Source: Desulfocapsaceae bacterium
GTDB lineage: Bacteria > Desulfobacterota > Desulfobulbia > Desulfobulbales > Desulfocapsaceae
Direction of reading: 5' to 3'
DNA: 36,964 nucleotides
NCBI GenBank assembly: GCA_028697885.1
Contig: JAQVER010000013.1
Coordinates: forward strand, 1 to 36,964
The notes under the pieces were generated by a model. The model was not told where the DNA came from, ran no database searches, and saw only the letters and a list, made by a program, of their open reading frames with translations. The first letter of the stretch is position 1; the number at the start of each line of letters is the position of its first letter. Shown here piece by piece: positions 1 through 8,928 of the stretch. A program made the position numbers and the translations under genes.

Positions 1-1
1 G

Positions 2-1531
2 ATCAAACCTGTCGAAGTAGGGCTCACCCTGTTGTTATGTTTATTGATGGGACTTGCCGTTTCCATGACAGCAGACATGCGCTTATCCTGGCAATTCGCC
101 ATGGTAGCAGCCTTCTTTTTCTGTACCGCCCTTGTTGTTTTTCCTCAGAAAAAACAACTACTCATCATCGCCTGGATCCTTATTCATCCTCTGAGTATTG
201 AAAAGGTCATAGAGGTTGGTTCGCCCCTCATGCCCGAGTTCTTTCCGCCAGCATTAGTTATTTCAGGATCAGATATTATCCTCTTCATGTTATTGCTGTT
301 ATTACTTTTTGAAAGCCTCATTCTTCAACGTCGTCGTGTCTGGAGTTTCCCGAAAGCAATGACGCCTCTTTTTCTCTTTGTCGCATGGAACCTCATTGTT
401 TTCCTGCTCCACCCGATCTCAACCAGCAGCATACTTGCTCTGGTGCACCTGCTCAAGATCACTCTTTTTGTAATAATTATGATCTCTGCTATTTCCACTG
501 AGCATGATTATAAGATCGTGCTCCAGGCAATCGCTGTCTCCGTAGCCATTCAAGTTGTGTTAGTTTTTTATAGCTCATTCTCCGGAGATATCATCCGTCT
601 TTCATCAAAAATCACCAACTCGATCATGAGCTTTGCAGGGGAAGAATCTGGCCTGAGTCATATCCGGGCCACCGGCACAGTCGGCCATGTCAATCAGGAA
701 GCCAGCTTTTTAACATTTTTCAGTCTGCCACTTATCGTTCTTCCTTTTCTGTACCACCGTTTTCAACGCATTCTTTTCTGGCTGCTTCTTTGCTCTGTTC
801 CTTTGGCTGTTTTTCTCACATATTCACGCAGTGCCTGGCTGGCAATGATTGTTTCTATTTTGGTTATCATCGGACTATCGTTCTACTATCGCTTGCTGAG
901 CATCAGGACCTGGGTCTATTTATTTCCTTTTATTCTCACGGCTATTCTGAGCCTTCCGATAATCAGCAAGCCGGTGTTAGACCGTATTATTCATGGTGAT
1001 GAAGGTGCGACCTCTTCCCGGATACGATCTATTGAACTCGCTCTTGATCTCACGAAAAAACATCCGATAACTGGCGTAGGCCCAGGACTATTTTCCACCG
1101 CAAGTCTTGCTTATTACCCGCCACAACAGATTACAGCCCCCATGCGTTCCGCCCTTGTTCCCCCCAATCCGCTGGCCAACCAATTCGGACGTCTAGAAAT
1201 AAGCCAAATAAAGATCGGGACAAAAATATTCGCCTTTCCTTTGCCGGTTCATAATAAATTTTTACTTGTTCTTAGCGAACTGGGCGTTGTCGGCTTGTTG
1301 CTTTTTCTCTGGTTTCAGTGGCGTATTTTCTCTCATATTCAACAGACTATCAAACATAGTTTCGGCCCAACACTCTGGGCCGGAATTGGCCTGTTATCGG
1401 CTTTTTTCGCCAGCCTGATTTATATGAATCTTGACCTTTTCAGTGATGACAAGACCATGCAGATTCTTCTCATTGTACCCATACTGGCAATGAGCCTGCA
1501 TCAAATTTCCCTCCAGGATTGTCAGGAATGA
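2..1531 (+). CDS. Wzy/O-antigen ligase-like membrane polymerase, 5' truncated by window edge
   Basis: The reading frame is open to the first base of the window, so the true start lies to the left; the TTG at 32 is only an internal codon. About 509 residues are visible and are mostly hydrophobic, with ten or more likely membrane segments. Hallmarks of the Wzy_C/O-antigen ligase family are present: TYSRSAWLAM around visible residue 270, HPITGVGPGLF around 355, and VHNKFLLVLSELGVVGLL around 416. The large soluble loop between the last two motifs is typical. Family members polymerise or ligate lipid-linked oligosaccharide on the periplasmic side of the inner membrane. It is the first visible gene of an exopolysaccharide locus, and its stop overlaps the next start (ATGA). 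It could equally be a ligase; sequence alone does not separate the two. Confidence 0.85.
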   Translation: MKPVEVGLTLLLCLLMGLAVSMTADMRLSWQFAMVAAFFFCTALVVFPQKKQLLIIAWILIHPLSIEKVIEVGSPLMPEFFPPALVISGSDIILFMLLLLLLFESLILQRRRVWSFPKAMTPLFLFVAWNLIVFLLHPISTSSILALVHLLKITLFVIIMISAISTEHDYKIVLQAIAVSVAIQVVLVFYSSFSGDIIRLSSKITNSIMSFAGEESGLSHIRATGTVGHVNQEASFLTFFSLPLIVLPFLYHRFQRILFWLLLCSVPLAVFLTYSRSAWLAMIVSILVIIGLSFYYRLLSIRTWVYLFPFILTAILSLPIISKPVLDRIIHGDEGATSSRIRSIELALDLTKKHPITGVGPGLFSTASLAYYPPQQITAPMRSALVPPNPLANQFGRLEISQIKIGTKIFAFPLPVHNKFLLVLSELGVVGLLLFLWFQWRIFSHIQQTIKHSFGPTLWAGIGLLSAFFASLIYMNLDLFSDDKTMQILLIVPILAMSLHQISLQDCQE

Positions 1532-2967
1532 AGGAAAAAGGCCTTCTGCAAAGCAGCTTTTTGATGGTAACGGCTCGAATTCTTTCTGCCGGCGGTAGTT
1601 TTGTTCTATTCTGGATCATCTCCCAGAATAACGTAGCTCAATTAGGAGCCTTTCGAACCATCTTTATTTTTTTTCTGGTTTGTGACTTCATACCTCTTCT
1701 GGGAATGCATCAATATATCATCAGAGAAATATCTCTGCGCCCCCACCAGGGCCGAGAGATATTTTCCAGCGCACTTCTCTTTACCGGGCTGACAGGTCTG
1801 TTCGTTATATCAGCTTTAGTTGCGACGGCTCTTTGGGGAAATTACAGCCAGGAAGTCTCTTCTGGTCTTTTCATCATCGCCTTATCAATTCCAGCAACCG
1901 GAATTGTTCTGTGCTGTCAATCAGTACTCGTTGCAGCCGGAGATGGAGCTTCTTTTGGTCTCTATCAAGGGGGAGAAGTTATTATCCGAACGCTTATTAG
2001 CCTCATAGTATTTTTAGTTACTCCCGACATTCTGTCCATATTCTATTGCTTTATCCTGGTCCGCTGGCTTTCCCTGCTTCCATATTTAAAAAAAATCCAA
2101 CCTATTCTTTCCCATGGCAAGTGGGGCTATGATCTGGCCTTTACCAGAGAGTTTTTACATCAAGTCCCCGCATTTGCCGGAATCCTTTTATTTTTTCTCT
2201 GTTTGCGTTTCTCCCCGCAACTGATGGTTCCCTTAATGAGAGGAGACGTGTCTGCCGGTTATTTTGCCATTATCTACCAATTTCTTGATCTGCTTCTTTT
2301 AATTCCCACGGCTCTGACTATCAATCTCATGCCCATGCTTACATCCAGAGCTCATCACTCTATCGACGAATTGACAGCAACATTGATGCAAACAATGAAA
2401 CTCATGACAGCCCTCCTTCTCCCAACGGTTCTCTTTGTCTCTATCAAAGCAAAACCTATTATTGAATTCATCTTCGGTCCCAAATATGAACCAGCAGAAG
2501 TACTCTTATCAATTACCATCGGTGCAGCCTTGATCATGACTTGGGATCTGATTTTCTCAACCGCCATGATAGCAGCCAAAAAACAAAAAACAGACCTTCT
2601 TACTTTGGCTATATCAAGTGGAACCATGGTGTTACTGCTCTACCCTCTCATTCTCTACTATGATATCAAAGGGGCCGCCATTGCCTTTATGGCAGGATCG
2701 ACAGTCCTTATTTTGACTCGGTTCCTTTTGTTTTCCATTACCATTTCTCGTTTCAATCCCATACGGGCAACCTGGCGTTATTTTCTGGCCGGTAGTGGAA
2801 TGGCAATGGTACTTTTCTTTACAAACCAGAATCTTTTTCTCTCCATAGTTATGGCTATTGGATTCTATGGAGGCATCCTGTTCCTTCTTGGCAGCCTAAA
2901 ACAAGCTGAGATTAATGATCTTTTAATTATTTTCAAAAAAGAAGAATCGAGCAAAGTCGCAATATGA
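1528..2967 (+). CDS. Wzx-like polysaccharide flippase (MATE/MOP superfamily)
   Basis: This 479-residue protein is hydrophobic throughout, with about 12-14 predicted membrane segments. It has the layout of Wzx-type oligosaccharide flippases, which move lipid-linked repeat units across the inner membrane. An early pattern of membrane helix followed by FRTIFIFFLVCDFIPLLGMH and the late charged stretch FGPKYEPAEVLLSI (around residue 315) fit the polysaccharide_synt family. The ATG at 1528 is chosen over a TTG three codons upstream because AGGA lies at 1515-1518 and because it overlaps the stop of the preceding polymerase as ATGA. The end also overlaps the next gene by 4 bases, so the three genes are probably translationally coupled. 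Confidence 0.85.
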   Translation: MKEKGLLQSSFLMVTARILSAGGSFVLFWIISQNNVAQLGAFRTIFIFFLVCDFIPLLGMHQYIIREISLRPHQGREIFSSALLFTGLTGLFVISALVATALWGNYSQEVSSGLFIIALSIPATGIVLCCQSVLVAAGDGASFGLYQGGEVIIRTLISLIVFLVTPDILSIFYCFILVRWLSLLPYLKKIQPILSHGKWGYDLAFTREFLHQVPAFAGILLFFLCLRFSPQLMVPLMRGDVSAGYFAIIYQFLDLLLLIPTALTINLMPMLTSRAHHSIDELTATLMQTMKLMTALLLPTVLFVSIKAKPIIEFIFGPKYEPAEVLLSITIGAALIMTWDLIFSTAMIAAKKQKTDLLTLAISSGTMVLLLYPLILYYDIKGAAIAFMAGSTVLILTRFLLFSITISRFNPIRATWRYFLAGSGMAMVLFFTNQNLFLSIVMAIGFYGGILFLLGSLKQAEINDLLIIFKKEESSKVAI

Positions 2968-4709
2968 ATTGGGGACGGACCTGCTATCTGATTAAAAGCG
3001 ATATCTGGCGAAGAGCCATAAACAACGGCTGTCCCCGCAACACCCGTTCCTTTGTACAGGCAGCCCTTTCCCCCTCCGCTCTCGCTGGGACTCTGTTCAG
3101 GCTGCAACATTATTTTGACAGCAACAATCTCTATATCTTTGCCAAGCTCATCGCGGTGGCCAATATTATCCTTTTTTCGGTGGAAATCGGCTCAAAATGT
3201 GACATTGATGAAGGTTTTTGCATCGGACACGCCAATGGTATCGTTATCCATGACCGGACCCGCATTGGAAAAAATTGCACCATCATGCATCAAGCCGGCT
3301 TAGGACTAAAAAAACTTGATGCTCCAGGAAAAAATGACTTTACGGTGCTGGAGGATGATGTCTTGGTGGGTGCCGGCGCCATAGTCTTAGGCCCTTTAAC
3401 CATTGGCCAGGGTAGTATTATCGCAATGAACAGCCTGGTGACGCACTCTGCTCCTGCCAACTCTCTCATTGCCGGCTGTTTGGCTAAAATTATTCGTACC
3501 ATCACAGAAGAAGAAAGGGCACCGGCTGAGAAGATGCAGAGGGCTTGGGAAAAACGCCCCAGCTGTTCCCTGAAAGAAACCCTTCTATTCATTCGTGAAG
3601 ACCTGATAAATCGGGCTCGTACTGACGGTAAACCTTTTACCCGCTCTGCCTATCTGCGTCTTTTCCTTAATCCTCCAGCCCTGGCCGTGGTTCTTTTTCG
3701 ATTTTGCCACTGGCTGGATGGCCATGGCCTGACTTTTTTGGTCAAGTTATTCAATGGTATTAATGTTATTTTCTTTAAGACGGAAATTGGCGCCAAGGCA
3801 TGCATTGATGGTGGATTTGTCGTCTTGCACTGCAACGGAGTGATCATTAACAATCAAACAAAAATTGGGAAAAATGTTGTTTTCGCTCATCATAACACGG
3901 TCTCCATCGGTCCACGTAAAGATATGGACCCGGAAAACGATTTTGTCACCATCGGAGACAACACATTCATTGGCGCCGGAGCCAGGATTATCGGCAATCT
4001 GACCATTGGCAGTAACTGTATTGTTGCCATGAACGAAGTGGTACGACACTCTGCCCCGGACAATACCATTCTTGTGAAAGGGAAAAACATTCCCCGCCCC
4101 TTGGAGCAAGACGACAAAACAGAGGTCAAAGATGATGTCCCAGAGAGGATGAACCCCATTCCCTTGCGGGAAACAATGGGATTAATCAAGGCCGACATCC
4201 AGCGCCGTGCGCTCTGTGAAGGCAAAAAACCAGGCTTTTATTATTACAGTAAAATCATCCTTAACCCACCTGCTCTCGCTGTTCTCCTTTATCGCTTAAG
4301 CCATTATTTCCGCCGCCGAGAGTGGAATTTTACAGCTAAGATCCTTTACATTATGAACAATCTTCTGTTCAGCGTTGAGATCCAACCCTTAGCCCAGATC
4401 GGCCCCGGACTGATACTGAATCATGCCAATGGCATTCTTATTCATGACCGATCCATTATAGGAAAAAACTGCACTCTTGTATTTCAAAACACCCTTACTG
4501 TCGGACCCCATTCAGCAGGAATCAAATGCCACGACCGTATTGTTATTGATGATGATGTTACTATTGGCATTGGGGCAAAAATCATTGGGCCTGTTCATAT
4601 AGGTAACCGTGTAATCATCTCTGCCAAGTCTGTTGTAACCAAAGATGCCCCGGAAGATGCCCTTCTTTTTGGTATTCCGGCCCGCGTAGTCAACAGGAGG
4701 CGTTCCTGA
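2964..4709 (+). CDS. Triple-unit hexapeptide (serine acetyltransferase-like) acyltransferase
   Basis: The 581 residues hold three homologous units in tandem, roughly 1-190, 200-385 and 395-581. Each begins with a short helix (LIKSDIWRRA, FIREDLINRA, LIKADIQRRA) and a helical segment with a PxALA core, followed by a left-handed beta-helix of hexapeptide repeats resembling CysE. The catalytic His of the CysE family (E. coli His158, in DHATG) has counterparts in GHANG, LHCNG and NHANG of units 1, 2 and 3. A candidate for the second catalytic His is visible only in unit 3 (KCHDRIVI). CysE-like proteins are normally a single unit forming trimers; here one polypeptide could build a whole trimer. 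In a polysaccharide locus, O-acetylation of sugar is more likely than cysteine synthesis, but this is inference. ATG 2964 overlaps the flippase stop. Confidence 0.85.
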   Translation: MNWGRTCYLIKSDIWRRAINNGCPRNTRSFVQAALSPSALAGTLFRLQHYFDSNNLYIFAKLIAVANIILFSVEIGSKCDIDEGFCIGHANGIVIHDRTRIGKNCTIMHQAGLGLKKLDAPGKNDFTVLEDDVLVGAGAIVLGPLTIGQGSIIAMNSLVTHSAPANSLIAGCLAKIIRTITEEERAPAEKMQRAWEKRPSCSLKETLLFIREDLINRARTDGKPFTRSAYLRLFLNPPALAVVLFRFCHWLDGHGLTFLVKLFNGINVIFFKTEIGAKACIDGGFVVLHCNGVIINNQTKIGKNVVFAHHNTVSIGPRKDMDPENDFVTIGDNTFIGAGARIIGNLTIGSNCIVAMNEVVRHSAPDNTILVKGKNIPRPLEQDDKTEVKDDVPERMNPIPLRETMGLIKADIQRRALCEGKKPGFYYYSKIILNPPALAVLLYRLSHYFRRREWNFTAKILYIMNNLLFSVEIQPLAQIGPGLILNHANGILIHDRSIIGKNCTLVFQNTLTVGPHSAGIKCHDRIVIDDDVTIGIGAKIIGPVHIGNRVIISAKSVVTKDAPEDALLFGIPARVVNRRRS

Positions 4710-4712
4710 TTG

Positions 4713-5645
4713 ATGAAACCGGAAGTCTCCATTATTATTGTCAACTATAAAACGCCGGAACTCATCGTTGACTGTGTACAAAGCCTTGAAAAATATGTCC
4801 GTTCCACCTCATATGAGATTATCGTGGTTGACAATGAATCTTCTGCCGGTTCCGTTGCACTGATGCAAAAGGCATGCCCACGAATCAAGATCATTGCCAA
4901 TCCAACGAACTCTGGTTTCGGTGAAGGCAATAATATTGGTGTGCGTCATGCACAAGGTGACTTTGTTTTTCTGACGAATAGCGACACCGTACTGCGGGAA
5001 GATAGTATTACCCCATTGGTAAATTTTCTCAAAAAACATCCTGAAGCTGCCATGGTGGGCCCAGCTGTTTTCCTTGCAGATGGATCTCGCCAATCACGAA
5101 TTTGTGGTAATAGCCCGACAATAAGACGTTTAGTCAATGATGCCCTGCTGTTAAGTGTATTGCTACCGGCAAGCTGGGAGTTTGCTCAAGGGCTTCACCG
5201 TGAATATTTCAAGGAGGATGAGACCAAAGTGGACTGGATATCGGGAGTATGCATGCTTATACGCCGAGCAGCCTACGACAAGGTCAATGGTTTTAATCCA
5301 GACTTCTTTCTTTACTCCGAGGATATTGACCTCTGCCTGAGAATAGCCCGTCACTGTGGCCCCATATACCACCTGAGCAAATATGGAATCATCCACTCTC
5401 ATGGAGCCAGTTCAAAATCAGAAGAGGATAGATTGCGCAACAGTGTCATGCAACAGGGAAATTTTCTGCTTCTTCTTCCCTCTGTACTGGCACCGTCCCA
5501 GTTCAAAAAAGCCAAGGTAATTATGAAAACAGGTCTGTGGATTCGTCTGTTTATTGGTTACCTTCTGATAACACTGAGACACCCAAAAGGATCCTTTCTT
5601 GTACGCTCCTGCCGCGCCCGTCTGGACATACTAAATAAGGATTAA
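4713..5645 (+). CDS. Glycosyltransferase family 2 (rhamnosyltransferase-like)
   Basis: A 310-residue soluble glycosyltransferase of GT-A fold. The N-terminus VSIIIVNYKTPELIVDC and EIIVVDNESS is the nucleotide-sugar binding beta-alpha-beta start, NPTNSGFGEGNNIG follows, and LTNSDT at about residue 90 is the metal-binding DxD equivalent. WISGVCMLIRR and FFLYSEDIDLCLR near residues 175-205 resemble WbbL-type rhamnosyltransferases and carry the probable catalytic acid. It would add a sugar to the lipid-linked repeat unit at the cytoplasmic face. AGGAGG at 4695-4700 serves either ATG 4713 (12-base gap) or TTG 4710 (9-base gap); the ATG is preferred. The donor sugar cannot be read from the sequence. 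Confidence 0.87.
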   Translation: MKPEVSIIIVNYKTPELIVDCVQSLEKYVRSTSYEIIVVDNESSAGSVALMQKACPRIKIIANPTNSGFGEGNNIGVRHAQGDFVFLTNSDTVLREDSITPLVNFLKKHPEAAMVGPAVFLADGSRQSRICGNSPTIRRLVNDALLLSVLLPASWEFAQGLHREYFKEDETKVDWISGVCMLIRRAAYDKVNGFNPDFFLYSEDIDLCLRIARHCGPIYHLSKYGIIHSHGASSKSEEDRLRNSVMQQGNFLLLLPSVLAPSQFKKAKVIMKTGLWIRLFIGYLLITLRHPKGSFLVRSCRARLDILNKD

Positions 5646-5646
5646 A

Positions 5647-6750
5647 ATGAATATCGGTGTGGATGCGCACATACTTGGTAAAGGGAAGGGCGGTGTAGAA
5701 CGCTACGTGGCAGAGCTTTGTTATCGGCTTCCTCGTTTAGCACCGGAAGATTCATTTTATTTTTTTATCAACAAAGCATATAGGCCATTAGAACAACCCG
5801 CAAACGTCTGTTGGATCCGCCTGACGATATCAGATCCTTTAATTCAACGCAGTTTAATTTTGCCATGGCTGATTTTCAAACTTAAACTTGATCTGATACA
5901 TACCCAGCGTATTGCACCTCTGTGGTCACGTTGTCCTGTGATTGTTTCTATCCACGACATTCTTCCTCTTACGGAACCTGGGGATTATATCGGACTGCGC
6001 CATAAGCTGATCAGAGCCCTCACCGGTTGGACAACGAAACAGGCCAGGACACTCTTGACTGTAAGCAATACAGTAAGACAAGAGATAGAGGAAAACCTTC
6101 CATCGGCCAAAGGCAAGATAAAAGCTGTTTATAACGGTGTGGATCATGCTTTTTTTTCACAGGGGAAGGTAGAGGCTCGACCTGTCGAGGATGAATATCT
6201 CTTGTACACTGGGGCAATTGAACCAAGAAAAAATCTTGAAATTCTTCTTGAAGCCTATGCGGAAGTATGCAGCCAAATGACAAGGAAACTGACTCTCATC
6301 CTGGCCGGCATGACCCGTGATCAAGCCTATGCGGCCAAACTATCCAGCTTGGCAGAAAAATGTCAACAAAACGGCCGCATCATTTTTACAGGTTTTTTAA
6401 CAGAGGAACAGTATCTGCAATATCTACAATCAGCCTCTATTTTTCTGGCTCCTTCCAGAGGCGAGGGTTTTGACCTCCCCCCTCTGGAAGCCATGGCCTG
6501 CCAAGTCCCGGTAATCTGTTCTGATATCCCGGTACACAGAGAGCTCTTTAATAATGCGGCCTTGTTTTTTCTAACAGATTCCGCACCAGATTTAGCAAAA
6601 AACATTTTAACTTTGTATAAAAATAACGAACTGCGCACAAAACTGCAGAGACAAGGGACATCCTGTGCCGCACGTTTTTCCTGGGAGAAAACTGCATGTC
6701 AAATCAGCCGAATATACAGAGAGAACGGAGCGGCCAGAACAGATTTATAG
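5647..6750 (+). CDS. Glycosyltransferase family 4 (GT-B)
   Basis: A 367-residue GT-B fold retaining glycosyltransferase. The N-terminus GVDAHILGKGKGGVERYV is the acceptor-side loop, YTGAIEPRKNLEILLEAY (about residue 190) marks the start of the donor domain, and SRGEGFDLPPLEAMA (about 275) is the EX7E-type donor-binding motif of Glycos_transf_1. It starts two bases after the preceding glycosyltransferase stop, behind an AAGGA, so it is in the same operon. Its 3' end overlaps the next acetyltransferase by 55 bases. It probably transfers one sugar of the repeat unit in the cytoplasm; donor and acceptor are unknown. Confidence 0.9.
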   Translation: MNIGVDAHILGKGKGGVERYVAELCYRLPRLAPEDSFYFFINKAYRPLEQPANVCWIRLTISDPLIQRSLILPWLIFKLKLDLIHTQRIAPLWSRCPVIVSIHDILPLTEPGDYIGLRHKLIRALTGWTTKQARTLLTVSNTVRQEIEENLPSAKGKIKAVYNGVDHAFFSQGKVEARPVEDEYLLYTGAIEPRKNLEILLEAYAEVCSQMTRKLTLILAGMTRDQAYAAKLSSLAEKCQQNGRIIFTGFLTEEQYLQYLQSASIFLAPSRGEGFDLPPLEAMACQVPVICSDIPVHRELFNNAALFFLTDSAPDLAKNILTLYKNNELRTKLQRQGTSCAARFSWEKTACQISRIYRENGAARTDL

Positions 6751-7226
6751 AAAAAGTAGGCCGGCTTTTTCTTGATTCTGGCACCCAGGCCATTTTGCTG
6801 CACCGAGTAGCCCATTTCTTTTATCGGCTCAAAGTGCCGCTGATTCCAACTATAATTCGCCGAGGCAATTTTTTTCTCACCGGCGCTGACATTTATCCTT
6901 CCTGTCAACTTGGCAAGGATGTTCACTTTATTCACTCTGCAGGTATTATCATTGCTGACAATAGTATTATTGGTGATAATTGTGAAATTTTCGGTCAGGT
7001 AGTGCTTGGAGGTCGCGGTGGTAATCACGAGGAGGACGGTGCGCCAATCATTGGCAACAACACGGTTCTCTGTATCGGCGCCAAGGTTCTTGGACCGGTA
7101 ACAATTGGCCAGAATGTTACTGTCGCAGCCTGTGCCGTTGTTCTTTCATCAATCCCGGATAACAGTCTGGCCGCGGGTATACCGGCCACGGTAAAAACCG
7201 TTTACAAACAGGAGAAAAACTCTTGA
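6696..7226 (+). CDS. Single-unit hexapeptide O-acetyltransferase (CysE-like)
   Basis: A 176-residue protein with a short helical N-terminus and a left-handed beta-helix, related to the units of the triple protein upstream. The first catalytic His of the CysE family is present (HFIHSAG), followed by VVLGGRGG, but where CysE has a second catalytic His (RHPKIG) it reads DGAPIIG. It also lacks the long N-terminal domain of true serine acetyltransferases. A polysaccharide acetyltransferase role is therefore more likely than cysteine synthesis (inference). ATG 6696 is supported by GGGAGA about 8 bases upstream, which makes the 55-base overlap with the GT4 gene real. Its stop overlaps the next TTG start. 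Confidence 0.82.
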   Translation: MSNQPNIQRERSGQNRFIEKVGRLFLDSGTQAILLHRVAHFFYRLKVPLIPTIIRRGNFFLTGADIYPSCQLGKDVHFIHSAGIIIADNSIIGDNCEIFGQVVLGGRGGNHEEDGAPIIGNNTVLCIGAKVLGPVTIGQNVTVAACAVVLSSIPDNSLAAGIPATVKTVYKQEKNS

Positions 7227-8878
7227 AGGAAAAAGCTTTCAATCAAAAAATAACTTTCTGCTGGCTTATCTTTATGCTTATGCCACTGATACAATGCTCT
7301 GAATCAATGGCCACACTGGAGACACCGGTCATCACACTCATAAAGCCAGTAACGGTTGAAGGGATAACCATATCTGTATATCCTGACCAGGTTATACGCA
7401 CCATTCCACGCGAAATTTTCGGTACAAATATTGAATGGTTCAATAACGGCAACGATTTCTGGCAGCCTCAAGATCAAAGAATAAGTCCTCGATTAAGTGA
7501 ACTGTTGGCCGATCAGGGGGTAGATCTTATCCGTTTTCCAGGGGGAACATTATCTGATTTTTATGACTGGCATGATGGCATCGGTCCTCAATCCAGCAGA
7601 CCAGTGCGTCCCCACCATACCGATCCAGGATCTTCAGCAAATACTTTTGGCTCACCCGAGTTGCTGCAACTTTGCCGTACAACCTCTTCAACGCCTCTCA
7701 TTACGGTCAATGTCGGCACCGGCACCCCGGAGATGGCTGCCGGCTGGGTTGCTTACATGAACAATGCTAATAATATTCAGCGCCAGGAAGACGGACAGAC
7801 ACTCCCTCTTCCTGTCCAATATTGGGAAATTGGCAACGAACTCTACCTGAACGGCTCAGATGCTGAAAAAAGTATAACCATTGGACCTGAAGAATATGCT
7901 GAGAGATATCTTAAATACGCCTCAACAATGAAGGCTGTTGATCCTGCCATCAAACTCATTGCCTTAGGAAGGGCCAGCTCCTATAACATTCCATTTGGCC
8001 CCTATGAGAACTGGAACACTACTGTACTGGAACGGGCAGGAAAAGAAATTGATGTTATAGCCCTGCATAATGCATATTTCCCCATGCTGTTAGATGATGA
8101 TAAAAACAGAACCCCCGAAGAGGTCTACACAGCAATGTGGAGCGCTCCCCTTGCGGTGGATGAAGACCTGAATCGTCTTGAGACACTCATACAGAAATAT
8201 GAAGAAAAAAAAGAAATTAACATCGCCATTACAGAATGGGGTGCATTTTTTTCCATGAGCAATCCCGTTTTCATGGATCAGGTCAAAACCCTTGGTTCGG
8301 CAGTATATGTCGCCAGAATGATGCAGGTCTTTCTCTCTCATCCAAAAGTGATGATCGCTAACTATTTCAAGTTTACTGATCCCACTTTTATGGGATGGGT
8401 AAACTATGCCGCTGAACCCAAAATTCCTTTTTATGCTTTTCAAATGTACGCCCAACATTTTGGAACCCAGTTGATTAAATCAGAAATCAAATCTCCACTC
8501 TTTAGCAGCACAAAGATAGGACTGCTCAATGCCAGAACAAATATCCCCGAACTTAATGTCATCGCGGCCACAAATAGCAGCAAAACAAAACTTTATATCA
8601 ACATCGTAAGCTGCAGCTGGGATAAGACTCAACAAATCTCCTTAGACCTTCACACCTTCGACGCAGCCGAGGCAGCAATCAAAAGATCCATCAGTGGTCC
8701 AAGTCCGTTGGCCAATAATGGACCGGATCTTCCATCGTGGTGGCCAGTACCTTATCAAGAACCAGCCGACAAACAGATCCCTCCAGTTACTATTCAGACA
8801 ACACCCTGGAATATAAACGAAAAATTGTTCATACCGCCGCATTCCATTATCACCATTGAACTTGACAAAAAGATATAA
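7223..8878 (+). CDS. Secreted glycoside hydrolase, clan GH-A (arabinofuranosidase-like)
   Basis: A 551-residue protein with an N-terminal hydrophobic export segment (about residues 10-25) ending at PLIQCSESMA. It could be a type I signal peptide or an atypical lipobox, LIQC. FGTNIEWFNNGNDFW and RFPGGTLSDFYDWHDGIGP resemble the barrel start of GH51-like enzymes. The clan GH-A acid/base is visible as Glu206 in YWEIGNELY and the nucleophile as Glu338 in ITEWG. The start is TTG, with GGAG at 7211-7214 and a TTGA overlap with the preceding stop. A hydrolase among polysaccharide synthesis genes may trim or release polymer in the periplasm. The exact GH family is uncertain. Confidence 0.82.
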   Translation: MKEKAFNQKITFCWLIFMLMPLIQCSESMATLETPVITLIKPVTVEGITISVYPDQVIRTIPREIFGTNIEWFNNGNDFWQPQDQRISPRLSELLADQGVDLIRFPGGTLSDFYDWHDGIGPQSSRPVRPHHTDPGSSANTFGSPELLQLCRTTSSTPLITVNVGTGTPEMAAGWVAYMNNANNIQRQEDGQTLPLPVQYWEIGNELYLNGSDAEKSITIGPEEYAERYLKYASTMKAVDPAIKLIALGRASSYNIPFGPYENWNTTVLERAGKEIDVIALHNAYFPMLLDDDKNRTPEEVYTAMWSAPLAVDEDLNRLETLIQKYEEKKEINIAITEWGAFFSMSNPVFMDQVKTLGSAVYVARMMQVFLSHPKVMIANYFKFTDPTFMGWVNYAAEPKIPFYAFQMYAQHFGTQLIKSEIKSPLFSSTKIGLLNARTNIPELNVIAATNSSKTKLYINIVSCSWDKTQQISLDLHTFDAAEAAIKRSISGPSPLANNGPDLPSWWPVPYQEPADKQIPPVTIQTTPWNINEKLFIPPHSIITIELDKKI

Positions 8879-8928
8879 TAATCTATGCTAGTTTCATAAA
8901 GTTAGACAATAGAGAGGATAAAGAAAAA

